Shown in pieces: positions 16,932 to 24,657 of a DNA stretch of 64,000 nucleotides. The notes beneath the pieces were generated by a model. The model was not told the origin of the DNA. It saw only the letters and a program-made list of their open reading frames with translations, and ran no database searches. This stretch comes from Dokdonia sp. GTDB taxonomy: Bacteria > Bacteroidota > Bacteroidia > Flavobacteriales > Flavobacteriaceae. Where the stretch lies: NCBI GenBank assembly GCA_020630915.1, contig JAHDIF010000007.1, positions 109,101-173,100 on the forward strand. Reading direction: 5' to 3'. A program made the position numbers and the translations under genes. Position 1 is the stretch's first letter. Each line of letters starts with the position of its first letter.

Positions 16932-17012
16932 TTAACGCGGTGCAAGATACAATTTTGACGTATTTTTGATGCCATCTTACAAATACATTAACGTGTTTTT
17001 TGATAATTTTAT

Positions 17013-17408
17013 ATGAGAGTTGATAAATATCTTTGGTGCATACGGTATTTCAAGACAAGATCTATAGCTACAAACGCTGTGAAAAAAGGACAAGTAAAAG
17101 TAAATGACGCAACCGTAAAGCCCAGTAGGGATGTATACCCGATGGACATTATACAGGTTCGAAAAAACCAAGTAAATTATGTTATACAAGTATTAGACGT
17201 ACCCGAAAGTAGATTGGGTGCAAAACTGGTAGACATTTACAGAAAAGACATTACCCCAAAAGAAAATTTAGAAAAATTAGATTTGCTTAAATACTCTAAA
17301 GACTATTACCGCAAAAGAGGAACGGGACGACCTACTAAAAAAGACAGAAGAGATATTGATGATATTTATAACAATGATGATTTTTTTGAAACCGACAGCG
17401 AAGAATAA
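17013..17408 (+). CDS. S4-domain RNA-binding protein, Hsp15/HslR family
   Basis: A 131-residue protein: an N-terminal S4 domain (MRVDKYLWCIRYFKTRSIAT... GQVKVNDATVKPSRDV) and a basic C-terminal tail (YYRKRGTGRPTKKDRRD). Hsp15 relatives bind 50S subunits carrying nascent chains; the Firmicute relative RqcP takes part in C-terminal tailing. Its exact role here is not shown. Divergent from the FKBP lipoprotein gene. Confidence 0.85.
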   Translation: MRVDKYLWCIRYFKTRSIATNAVKKGQVKVNDATVKPSRDVYPMDIIQVRKNQVNYVIQVLDVPESRLGAKLVDIYRKDITPKENLEKLDLLKYSKDYYRKRGTGRPTKKDRRDIDDIYNNDDFFETDSEE

Positions 17409-17429
17409 TAATATTGACATCATTTAAGT

Positions 17430-17437
17430 TACATTAG
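17430..17437 (+). promoter_or_regulatory. Possible -7 element directly before the PRTase start
   Basis: TACATTAG, one mismatch to TAnnTTTG, ends 5 nt before ATG 17442, the same spacing as at pyrE and the epimerase gene. Confidence 0.3.
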
Positions 17438-17441
17438 TGCT

Positions 17442-17945
17442 ATGAAAATTAAACTAAAAAAGATACTAGATCATAAAGCAATTGCTCATAAAACCAGAAG
17501 AATTGCCTACCAGATATACGAAAGTAACGCAAATGAAAAAGAGATAGTCCTAGCAGGTATTGCAGATAATGGCTATAAATTTGCGCTTCGCCTTGAGTCG
17601 ATGCTACAGGAGATTGCACCGTTTAAAACTACAATCTGTAAAGTGGAAATGAACAAACAGTTGCCCTTAGGTACGATTAAGACCAGTTTAACTCCTGAGG
17701 AATATAAAGATAAATCAATTGTTCTTATTGATGACGTATTAAATTCTGGAACTACACTTATTCACGGAGTTCAGCATTTTTTGCAAGTTCCTTTAAAAAG
17801 ATTTAAAACGGCTGTTTTAGTTAACAGGAATCACAAAAAATATCCGGTAAAAGCAGACTTTAAAGGTATTTCATTAAGTACATCTCTCAACGAGTCCGTA
17901 AAAGTTACTTTTAGAAAAGGAAATGATATGGCTATATTAGAATAA
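17442..17945 (+). CDS. Phosphoribosyltransferase-domain protein (PyrR-like)
   Basis: A 167-residue PRTase-fold protein with the PRPP motif IVLIDDVLNSGTTL at about residues 93-106 and an ADNGYKFALRL segment. The length and motif resemble PyrR or uracil/purine PRTases, but a specific base cannot be assigned. The last 9 nt overlap the convergent aroK gene. Confidence 0.8.
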   Translation: MKIKLKKILDHKAIAHKTRRIAYQIYESNANEKEIVLAGIADNGYKFALRLESMLQEIAPFKTTICKVEMNKQLPLGTIKTSLTPEEYKDKSIVLIDDVLNSGTTLIHGVQHFLQVPLKRFKTAVLVNRNHKKYPVKADFKGISLSTSLNESVKVTFRKGNDMAILE

Positions 17946-18458
17946 AGACCCAATAATTTCTTCAGTTATTTCTCTATTAGATTTGCCATCTACCTTTATA
18001 GATCTAGTAACCTGATTATAGTAATATGAACGCTCAAAAAGATGCTTTCTAACATATTCTTCTAAACTTTCATAAGATTCTTGACTCCTTATAAGAGGTC
18101 TAGTTAATCTTTCTTTCCATAACCTCTGAGTTAATTCTTGCACTGATGCATTGAGATAAAGAAGTAACGATTTACTTTCTTTTAAAATAGTTAGGTTAGA
18201 ACCGTAACAAGGAGTTCCTCCGCCAAGTGATATTATTGTTTTATCGATATTTTTGGATAGAAGCTCTTCAAGAGAAAGCGTCTCTAATTTCCTGAAATAA
18301 ATCTCTCCTTTGGTCCCAAATATATCAGAAATAGAATTGCTTTCTTTTTTCTCAATAAAAGTGTCGAGGTCAATAAACTTGTATTGGAGAGATCGTGCAA
18401 GACTTTCACCTACGCTAGATTTACCACAACCCATATATCCTAACAAAACTATATTCAT
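17937..18458 (-). CDS. aroK: Shikimate kinase
   Basis: Phosphorylates shikimate at the 3-position on the way to chorismate. The Walker A is GYMGCGKSS at residues 8-16, the shikimate-binding DLDTFIE follows, SLGGGTPC is the third signature, and the lid contains RPLIRSQ. It has 173 residues. Convergent overlap of 9 nt with the PRTase gene; aroQ lies elsewhere in the window. Confidence 0.95.
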   Translation of the reverse strand: MNIVLLGYMGCGKSSVGESLARSLQYKFIDLDTFIEKKESNSISDIFGTKGEIYFRKLETLSLEELLSKNIDKTIISLGGGTPCYGSNLTILKESKSLLLYLNASVQELTQRLWKERLTRPLIRSQESYESLEEYVRKHLFERSYYYNQVTRSIKVDGKSNREITEEIIGSLF

Positions 18459-18530
18459 ACCAGTATCTCTATGTAATAAAAGGATGTTTTATTACAATTA
18501 TCATTTCCAACAAAATTAATTAAAAAAGCT

Positions 18531-18562
18531 TTTGAATAATAAATTAAATGAGTGTATATTTG
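18531..18562 (+). promoter_or_regulatory. Promoter of the tRNA-Lys/tRNA-Leu unit
   Basis: TTTG at 18531-18534, 20 nt, TATATTTG at 18555-18562: a textbook Bacteroidetes -33/-7 pair, 18 nt before the tRNA. Confidence 0.85.
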
Positions 18563-18580
18563 CACCCGCATTCAGGAAAA

Positions 18581-18653
18581 GACCTGGTAGCTCAGTTGGT
18601 AGAGCATCTCCCTTTTAAGGAGAGGGTCCTGGGTTCGAGCCCCAGCCAGGTCA
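18581..18653 (+). tRNA. tRNA-Lys (anticodon TTT)
   Basis: A 73-nt cloverleaf: acceptor GACCTGG/CCAGGTC with discriminator A, D-arm GCTCAGTTGGTAGAGC, anticodon loop CTTTTAA, T-arm with GGTTCGAGCC. CCA is not encoded. Confidence 0.97.
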
Positions 18654-18654
18654 C

Positions 18655-18686
18655 AAAAAAGTCGTTGCTTAATGCACGACTTTTTT
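18655..18686 (+). terminator. Terminator-like hairpin after tRNA-Lys
   Basis: Stem AAAAAAGTCGT/ACGACTTTTTT (11 bp) with a 10-nt loop and T-tract. It lies between the two tRNA genes. Confidence 0.85.
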
Positions 18687-18702
18687 ATTTTTATACAAGT
18701 CT

Positions 18703-18785
18703 ACCCGGATGCTGGAATTGGTAGACAGGCACGGTTGAGGGCCGTGTGTCCTAGTGGCGTGTGGGTTCGACTCCCATTCCGGGTA
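18703..18785 (+). tRNA. tRNA-Leu (anticodon GAG)
   Basis: An 83-nt class II tRNA: acceptor ACCCGGA/TCCGGGT with discriminator A, anticodon stem CACGG/CCGTG with loop TTGAGGG, a long variable arm (GTCCTAGTGGC region) and T-arm GGGTTCGACTCCC. CCA is not encoded. Two decayed copies of its 3' part follow. Confidence 0.95.
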
Positions 18786-18792
18786 CAATTAC

Positions 18793-18824
18793 AAGCTTAG
18801 TCTCAAAAAGACTAGGCTTTTTTT
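18793..18824 (+). terminator. Terminator after tRNA-Leu
   Basis: Stem AAGCTTAGTCT/AGACTAGGCTT (11 bp, one G-T pair), loop CAAAA, then T7. The same hairpin recurs at 18911 and, decayed, near 19027. Confidence 0.9.
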
Positions 18825-18832
18825 GTGTTGAT

Positions 18833-18948
18833 ATACGCCACTAGATGCTAGTGTGGCGAGCAAAGAGAGCCGGTGTACGACTACAAAGACCCCATTCCGG
18901 GTACAGAAAAAGCTTAGTCTCAAAAAGACTAGGCTTTTTTATGTTTAC
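18833..18948 (+). repeat. Decayed copy 1 of tRNA-Leu 3' end plus terminator
   Basis: Contains ACGCCACTAGATGCTAGTGT, a GTACGACTAC relic of the T-arm, CCCATTCCGGGTACA identical to the tRNA-Leu acceptor end, and an intact copy of the terminator. It cannot fold into a tRNA. Unit length 116 bp. Confidence 0.85.
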
Positions 18949-19060
18949 ATACGCCACTAGATGTTAGTGTGGCGAGCAAAGGGAGCCTCTGTACGACTAC
19001 AAAAATCCCATTCTGGTAACGATAACAAATTTAGCCTCAAAATGACTAGTCTTTGTATAT
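18949..19060 (+). repeat. Decayed copy 2 of tRNA-Leu 3' end plus terminator
   Basis: Tandem to copy 1 at a 116-bp offset but more mutated: CCCATTCTGGTAAC instead of CCCATTCCGGGTAC, and a terminator relic with mismatches (TTTAGCCTCAAAATGACTAG). Confidence 0.8.
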
Positions 19061-19254
19061 AACCGATCTGAGACCAGGTTCCTCACGTTGGGAAGATCTG
19101 TAATTACTATTCTGCTATGTAATAGTACTTCTACCTTATATAAAAGCTCATTCTATACTTTCACAAAAAATAAAATCTAAAGTGCGGGCATTATATTGGA
19201 AATTTTCAGCTATGTTCAAATTAAAACAATCATCATAAACTTTTAAGTAATTAG

Positions 19255-19291
19255 TTTTGTTTAAAATTTAACTGCATTTTATTAAACAAAA
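19255..19291. promoter_or_regulatory. Perfect inverted repeat, candidate operator of the regulator-crt operon
   Basis: Arms TTTTGTTTAA (19255-19264) and TTAAACAAAA (19282-19291), 10 bp each, separated by 17 nt. The right arm covers the expected -33 region of the promoter whose -7 box is at 19305. The position suits repression, most simply autoregulation by the MerR/B12 protein; this is an inference. Confidence 0.6.
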
Positions 19292-19304
19292 TAATAATAA
19301 TCTG

Positions 19305-19312
19305 TAAATTTG
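19305..19312 (+). promoter_or_regulatory. -7 element of the regulator-crt operon
   Basis: TAAATTTG matches TAnnTTTG and lies 15 nt before the regulator ATG. Confidence 0.6.
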
Positions 19313-19326
19313 AAAAAATTGCGGAT

Positions 19327-20256
19327 ATGGATAATGTAGTAAAAACTAAATTTAGCATTAAAGATCTCGAGAGTCTTAGTGGCATCAAAGCCCATACAAT
19401 TAGAATTTGGGAAAAGAGATATAACTTATTAGAACCCTCGAGAACTACGACTAATATTAGGACCTATAAGCTTAGTGACCTTCAAAAATTACTCAACGTT
19501 GTTTTTCTTCTTAAGAACAATTATAAGATCTCAAAAATAGCTCAAAATTCTTCAAAAGAAATAGCAGCTATAGTTGCAGACTTGGTAGCTAGTAAAAGGT
19601 TTTCTAATGAAAACCACGCAACAAATTCTTTCAAGATTTCCATGATGAATTTTGATCAGAATTTATTTTATAAAACGTATAACTCTTTACGAGAGACTAA
19701 GACATTTTCAGAAATATTTTATGAAGTTTTCCTGCCGTTACTTCATGAAATAGGGCTCCTATGGCAAACAGACACCATTAACCCCTCACACGAACACTTC
19801 ATATTTAATTTAATTAAGCAAAAAATATTAATCAATATAGAGAAGATGCAACGCACCGTGTCTCCACTGCACGATCAGACTTATGCGCTATATTTACCAG
19901 AAAATGAAATTCACGAGTTAGGTCTTCTCTTTCTCAACTATGAGATTGTAGCTCGCGGCCATAAAGTAATTTATTTAGGGCAAAGCATTATGCTTGAAAA
20001 CCTAAAATACCTCTCCATAAATCACCCCAATTTATCTTTCGTAACTTACTTTACAGTACAACCTCCTATTGAAGAAATACCAAAATACTTTGAAGACTTC
20101 AATGAGATGTTTGGAAGCCAGCAGCTTAAATTATATGTACTGGGAGCTATGACTAATGATATAGACGAGATGAAGGTTCCAGAAAACATTCGTATTATGA
20201 TGAGTATTAGAGAATTTGTCAACACCATTAAAAAGACGCAAGTTAACTATGCCTAA
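19327..20256 (+). CDS. MerR-family regulator with B12-binding domain (CarH-like)
   Basis: 309 residues. The N-terminal MerR winged helix (FSIKDLESLSGIKAHTIRIW, residues 9-28) is followed by a helical bundle and a cobalamin-binding Rossmann domain. Residues W146, E156 and H157 form the Wx9EH motif of light-sensing CarH proteins. E194-x-H196-x2-G199 (EIHELG) is the B12 motif with its lower-ligand His. The later GG is GA (VLGAM). In CarH, adenosylcobalamin-bound protein represses carotenoid genes in the dark and light releases it. It heads the crt operon and overlaps crtI by 8 nt, so it probably regulates that operon and itself. Light response is inferred from motifs. Confidence 0.88.
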   Translation: MDNVVKTKFSIKDLESLSGIKAHTIRIWEKRYNLLEPSRTTTNIRTYKLSDLQKLLNVVFLLKNNYKISKIAQNSSKEIAAIVADLVASKRFSNENHATNSFKISMMNFDQNLFYKTYNSLRETKTFSEIFYEVFLPLLHEIGLLWQTDTINPSHEHFIFNLIKQKILINIEKMQRTVSPLHDQTYALYLPENEIHELGLLFLNYEIVARGHKVIYLGQSIMLENLKYLSINHPNLSFVTYFTVQPPIEEIPKYFEDFNEMFGSQQLKLYVLGAMTNDIDEMKVPENIRIMMSIREFVNTIKKTQVNYA

Positions 20257-21706
20257 AAAAATAGTGATTCTTGGGTCTGGGTTCTCCTCACTAGCTGCTG
20301 CATGTTATCTGGCTCAAGCAGGCCATAAGGTAGAATTATATGAAAAAAACAACACCTTAGGAGGCAGAGCTAGACAGCTTAAACGAGATGGCTTTACCTT
20401 TGATATGGGACCTAGCTGGTACTGGATGCCAGATGTTTTTGAAAACTTCTTTAATGATTTTGGCAAAAAAGCATCAGACTACTATACCCTAGAAAAATTG
20501 AATCCTGCATACCAAGTATGGTTTGCAGATGAAATAGTTACGATAGGTGACACCTTAGAAAAAATCGCAGCCGAATTTGAACGCATAGAACAAGGAAGTT
20601 CTCAAAAACTTCAGAAATTCATTGATAAGGCCGCGGTAAACTATAATATTGCCATTAACGATATTGTAAACAAGCCTGGGCTCTCCCCTTTTGAGCTCGT
20701 TACTCCGGAAACTGCCATTCGCGTTAATCAGTTTTTTAAAACAATAAGTGATGATGTGCGTAGGGATTTTAAAAATGAGAAACTAGTTTCCATTTTAGAA
20801 TTTCCAGTCCTTTTTCTAGGTGCAAAACCTAGCAAAACGCCTGCCTTTTATAGATTTATGAATTATGCAGATTTTGGCTTAGGCACCTGGCATCCCCAAG
20901 GTGGAATGCACGAGGTTATTAAAGGGATGATTGCACTGGCACAATCTTTAGGCGTTGAGATGCATACCAACAGTGCTGTTTCTAAGATTGTAGTAAAAAA
21001 TGGTGTTTCGCAAGGTGTAGAGATAAATGGCAGCTTTCGCGAAAGCGATATCGTCCTCTCTGGAGCAGATTATCACCATACAGAAACTTTACTCGACAAA
21101 ACGCACCGCCAGTACTCCGAAGACTATTGGAAGAAACGAACGTTTGCCCCATCTTCTCTCCTCTTTTACGTAGGTTTTGATAAGAAATTTGAAAAAGTAG
21201 CGCATCACAATCTCTTTTTTGATACAGATTTTGATGAACACGCTAGAACCATTTATGACCAAGGCGTCTGGCCAGAAGAACCTCTTTTTTATGCCAACTT
21301 CCCTTCGGTTTCTGACAGCAGTATGGCACCAGAAGGAAAAGAAAATGGCTTTTTCCTAATTCCTATCGCACCAGGGGTAGAAGATACAGAAGCCTTGCGT
21401 GAACAATACTTTGATATTATTATGGCGCGCTTAGAAAATCTATCGGGGCAAAATTTTACCAATCACATCCTATTTAAAGAATCGTTCTGTGTAAACGATT
21501 TTATATCAGAATACAATTCTTACAAAGGAAATGCCTATGGAATGGCAAACACTTTAAGACAAACCGCATTTTTAAGACCAAAATTAAAAAGTAAAAAGGT
21601 TAAAAATTTGTACTTTACTGGTCAGTTAACGGTTCCTGGACCTGGCGTACCGCCATCATTAATCTCAGGAAAGCTTACTGCGCAGCTTATTAATAAAAAC
21701 AATTAA
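20249..21706 (+). CDS. crtI: Phytoene desaturase
   Basis: FAD enzyme converting phytoene to lycopene by successive desaturations. Start at ATG 20249 (MPKKIVILGSGFSSLAAA, 485 residues), overlapping the regulator stop. The dinucleotide motif GSGFSSLAAACYLAQAG is at residues 8-24, and the C-terminal carotenoid-oxidoreductase signature GQLTVPGPGVPPSLISGK is present. It is followed 5 nt later by crtB. The palindrome at 21033 is read here as SFRES. Confidence 0.95.
   Translation: MPKKIVILGSGFSSLAAACYLAQAGHKVELYEKNNTLGGRARQLKRDGFTFDMGPSWYWMPDVFENFFNDFGKKASDYYTLEKLNPAYQVWFADEIVTIGDTLEKIAAEFERIEQGSSQKLQKFIDKAAVNYNIAINDIVNKPGLSPFELVTPETAIRVNQFFKTISDDVRRDFKNEKLVSILEFPVLFLGAKPSKTPAFYRFMNYADFGLGTWHPQGGMHEVIKGMIALAQSLGVEMHTNSAVSKIVVKNGVSQGVEINGSFRESDIVLSGADYHHTETLLDKTHRQYSEDYWKKRTFAPSSLLFYVGFDKKFEKVAHHNLFFDTDFDEHARTIYDQGVWPEEPLFYANFPSVSDSSMAPEGKENGFFLIPIAPGVEDTEALREQYFDIIMARLENLSGQNFTNHILFKESFCVNDFISEYNSYKGNAYGMANTLRQTAFLRPKLKSKKVKNLYFTGQLTVPGPGVPPSLISGKLTAQLINKNN
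21033..21046. repeat. 14-bp palindrome in crtI
   Basis: Exact copy. It is read in a different frame from most coding copies, giving Ser-Phe-Arg-Glu-Ser. Confidence 0.9.
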
Positions 21707-21711
21707 TTACT

Positions 21712-22551
21712 ATGAAATCATTATTTGACACCGTTTCCAGAAGCTGTGCTAAGGTTGTAACACAATCTTATAGTACTTCTTTTGCTAGCGCTACGAAGAT
21801 GCTTTCGCCTACTATAAGGCAAGACATTTATAACATTTATGGCTTCGTGCGTTTTGCAGATGAGATTGTAGATTCATTTCACGAGTATGACAAGCCCGTT
21901 CTTTTTGAACGTTTTGAGCAGGATTTAGAAAATGCTCTTACAGATAAAATAAGTCTCAATCCTCTACTTAATGCGTTTCAAGAGACCTATCACAAGTATG
22001 ATATAGATAAGGCACACGTAGATGCCTTCATGAAAAGTATGCGTCTAGACCTAACAAAATCAGACTATCTTACTGATGCAGAGTATAAAGAATACATTTA
22101 TGGCAGTGCAGACGTGGTAGGGTTAATGTGTCTTACCGTATTTGTAAAAGGTGATAAGGAGCAATACGAGTCGCTTAAAGAGAGTGCAATGAGTTTAGGA
22201 TCTGCCTTTCAAAAAGTGAATTTCTTACGGGATCTTAAAGCAGATTTTGAAGGGTTGAGTCGCACCTACTTCCCTAACACCAATTTGTTAGAATTAGACG
22301 AAACCTCAAAACAAAAAATCATTTCAGAAATAGAAGAAGACTTTGCAAAAGGCCTTGCGGGCATTAACCGTTTACCTATTGAAGCAAAGTTTGGTGTCTA
22401 TACTGCTTACAGATATTATCGCAAATTACTTACAAAACTTAAAAGTGTGCCTTCTGCAGAAATTAAAAATACTCGCATACGGGTACCAGATTACGTAAAG
22501 GCTAGTTTGCTTGCACGTAGCTATGTAAAATATCGTTTAAACCTTATATAA
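21712..22551 (+). CDS. crtB: Phytoene synthase
   Basis: Condenses two geranylgeranyl diphosphates to phytoene. The Mg-binding aspartates are in VRFADEIVDSF (residues 45-55) and NFLRDLKADFEG, both squalene/phytoene synthase signatures. It has 279 residues, somewhat short but usual for Bacteroidetes. It sits between crtI and crtZ with tiny gaps, so is cotranscribed. Confidence 0.95.
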   Translation: MKSLFDTVSRSCAKVVTQSYSTSFASATKMLSPTIRQDIYNIYGFVRFADEIVDSFHEYDKPVLFERFEQDLENALTDKISLNPLLNAFQETYHKYDIDKAHVDAFMKSMRLDLTKSDYLTDAEYKEYIYGSADVVGLMCLTVFVKGDKEQYESLKESAMSLGSAFQKVNFLRDLKADFEGLSRTYFPNTNLLELDETSKQKIISEIEEDFAKGLAGINRLPIEAKFGVYTAYRYYRKLLTKLKSVPSAEIKNTRIRVPDYVKASLLARSYVKYRLNLI

Positions 22552-22564
22552 AGAATACAACACA

Positions 22565-23032
22565 ATGCAAACAGTTCTCTGGATCGCCGTATTTGTACTC
22601 ACTTTTATTATTATGGAATTTATGGCCTGGGCAACACACAAATATGTGATGCACGGGTTTTTATGGTCGTTACACCAAGATCATCATCACAAAAAGCACA
22701 ACTCTTGGTGGGAAAAAAATGACTTATTTTTTATTTTTTATGCCCTTGTTTCTATAGGTTGCTTTTTGCTATGGAGGTATGAAGGCGTTTGGATAGGGCT
22801 GCCTATTGGGCTAGGTATTTTTGCCTATGGCGCTGCTTATTTTGGAGTGCACGATATCTTTATACACCAACGCTTTAAGCTATTTAGAAATGCAAATGGT
22901 TGGTACGGCAAAGCCTTAAGACGTGCTCACAAAATGCATCACAAACATTTAGGAAAAGAAGACGGAGAATCTTTTGGGATGCTCTTTCCTCCTATCAAGT
23001 ATTTTAAGCAAGCGCGAGCAAGTAGACGATAA
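22565..23032 (+). CDS. crtZ: Beta-carotene hydroxylase
   Basis: Di-iron membrane hydroxylase that makes zeaxanthin from beta-carotene. 155 residues with about four hydrophobic segments and the His clusters HKYVMH, HQDHHHKKH, HDIFIHQ and HKMHHKH that bind iron. Lycopene cyclase, needed between CrtI and CrtZ, is not in this window. Last gene of the carotenoid operon. Confidence 0.93.
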   Translation: MQTVLWIAVFVLTFIIMEFMAWATHKYVMHGFLWSLHQDHHHKKHNSWWEKNDLFFIFYALVSIGCFLLWRYEGVWIGLPIGLGIFAYGAAYFGVHDIFIHQRFKLFRNANGWYGKALRRAHKMHHKHLGKEDGESFGMLFPPIKYFKQARASRR

Positions 23033-23095
23033 GCTTATTTTTACTTTAAGGAATTATCTTCATAAATAATATCCTAGACCGCCCAACACTCTAAA

Positions 23096-23626
23096 ATGAA
23101 CAGGAGATTTATTTCATTAGTACTTCCCGTGTTTCTTTTAGTTGGGTGCTATAAGAATGATTTTGGCCAGCGTCGTTTTAAACCCAATAGGTTTAGCGTT
23201 ACTCCAAACAGTAATCAGAATTATGTAAACATCATTGACACATTAGGATTCTACATACCCATTCTTGACAGTGCTTTCGTATCAGAATATAATTTAGAAG
23301 ATTATCAATCTGGACTGAAGTTTTACAGTAATGGCAAATTTGGTCTATTTAAAGGAGTAGATATGTTAAACCCAGCCTCCTTTAAACCAGATCAAGCGCA
23401 AATGGGTTATTATAACTATAGCTCAAAAGGATTTGTTTTGGAATATTTCTACAAAGTTCCTGGAAGAAAATATAGAAGAAGTATAGATTCTTTGCTCATA
23501 ACACAGTCTTCAATTGACACCTTATACATCCAGTCGTTTAGAAGTGCAACAAGTATTGATGAGATTACAAAGTATATAAAAGTCCCATTACCCATAAATG
23601 CCCTAAAATTTAAACCAGATTGGTAA
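23096..23626 (+). CDS. Lipoprotein of unknown function
   Basis: A 176-residue protein with signal peptide and lipobox (VFLLVGC, Cys about residue 18). The mature part is rich in aromatic and basic residues, with YYNYSSKGFVLEYFYKVPG and no recognised domain. It follows crtZ by 63 nt in the same direction and could be read through from it, but a link to carotenoids is not shown. Confidence 0.7.
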   Translation: MNRRFISLVLPVFLLVGCYKNDFGQRRFKPNRFSVTPNSNQNYVNIIDTLGFYIPILDSAFVSEYNLEDYQSGLKFYSNGKFGLFKGVDMLNPASFKPDQAQMGYYNYSSKGFVLEYFYKVPGRKYRRSIDSLLITQSSIDTLYIQSFRSATSIDEITKYIKVPLPINALKFKPDW

Positions 23627-23649
23627 TACTTTATCATATAGCTTATTTG

Positions 23650-23657
23650 TAAGTTTG
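23650..23657 (+). promoter_or_regulatory. Candidate -7 element directly before the epimerase start
   Basis: TAAGTTTG is a perfect TAnnTTTG match ending 5 nt before ATG 23662, which would give a leaderless mRNA. No -33 element at the proper distance. Confidence 0.4.
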
Positions 23658-23661
23658 CACT

Positions 23662-24657
23662 ATGCAGCAACACACATCACTTGTAACGGGAGGCGCAGGG
23701 TTTATAGGAAGCCACGTAACACGTCATTTGCTAGAAGACAATCATAAGGTCATTGTGCTAGACGATCTCTCAGGTGGTTTTATAGAAAATATTCCAGAAG
23801 GCTGTGAGTTTGTAGAAGGTTCGATTACAGATGTTACACTAGTGAACACCTTGTTTGAAAAATACCGATTTGATTACGTATACCACCTAGCCGCATATGC
23901 CGCCGAAGGTTTGAGTCATTTTATTAGAAAATACAATTATGAGAACAACCTTATAGGCAGTATTAACCTCATTAATGCTTCGGTTAATCACGATATTAAG
24001 TGCTTTATCTTCACGAGTTCCATTGCCGTTTATGGTACCCAAGAATTACCTCTTAAAGAGACTCAAAAACCGCAACCCGAAGACCCATATGGCATCGCCA
24101 AATATGCCATAGAGCAAGACCTCGAGAATGCCTACAAAATGTTTGGATTGGACTACGTCATCTTTCGACCGCATAATGTTTATGGTCCTGGTCAGAACAT
24201 AGGAGATAAATATCGCAATGTGGTAGGTATTTTTATGAATCAGCTTCTCAAAGGCGAAGCTCTTACTATTTTTGGCGATGGGCAACAAACCCGAGCCTTT
24301 ACTTATATAGATGATGTGGCGCCCTATATTGCGAATTGTTATGCTTTCGTGAAAGGGAAAAACAAAATATTTAACCTAGGTTCAGACACTCAAAATACGG
24401 TGAGAGCATTGGCCCAAGAAGTGCAAAAAGTAATGCAAAAAGAAACTGATATTCAGTTTTTAGACCAGCGCGAAGAGGTCGTTCACGCCTACTCAGACCA
24501 CACCCAATTTAAAGCCGTATTCAATCCAAAACCAACTACATCTTTAGCAGAAGGGCTTGCCAAAACAGCAGTTTGGGTGCTGCAACACGGCGCTCGAGAA
24601 AGTAGTACTTTTGACAACATAGAAATCAAGAAAAACCTTCCTAAATCTTGGCAATAA
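23662..24657 (+). CDS. NAD-dependent sugar epimerase/dehydratase
   Basis: Extended short-chain dehydrogenase of 331 residues. The NAD motif GGAGFIGSHV is at residues 10-19, the catalytic Tyr/Lys in DPYGIAKYAIE (YxxxK), and FRPHNVYGPGQN is typical of UDP-glucose 4-epimerase relatives. The substrate is probably a nucleotide sugar for surface polysaccharide. It overlaps the glycosyltransferase gene by 10 nt, so the two likely act together. Confidence 0.87.
   Translation: MQQHTSLVTGGAGFIGSHVTRHLLEDNHKVIVLDDLSGGFIENIPEGCEFVEGSITDVTLVNTLFEKYRFDYVYHLAAYAAEGLSHFIRKYNYENNLIGSINLINASVNHDIKCFIFTSSIAVYGTQELPLKETQKPQPEDPYGIAKYAIEQDLENAYKMFGLDYVIFRPHNVYGPGQNIGDKYRNVVGIFMNQLLKGEALTIFGDGQQTRAFTYIDDVAPYIANCYAFVKGKNKIFNLGSDTQNTVRALAQEVQKVMQKETDIQFLDQREEVVHAYSDHTQFKAVFNPKPTTSLAEGLAKTAVWVLQHGARESSTFDNIEIKKNLPKSWQ

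Larger units (their letters stand above)
18786..19326. other. Gene-free stretch between tRNA-Leu and the MerR/B12 regulator
   Basis: Contains the tRNA-Leu terminator, two decayed 116-bp tRNA-Leu/terminator copies (18833-19060), about 190 bases (19061-19250) in which I recognise nothing, and then the inverted repeat and -7 box of the regulator gene. Confidence 0.8.

Noticed and set aside
19061..19250. Possible small RNA or further tRNA relic between the tRNA-Leu copies and the regulator
   Set aside because: A repeated GATCTG and weak pairing are visible, but there is no promoter-terminator pair or tRNA-like fold.
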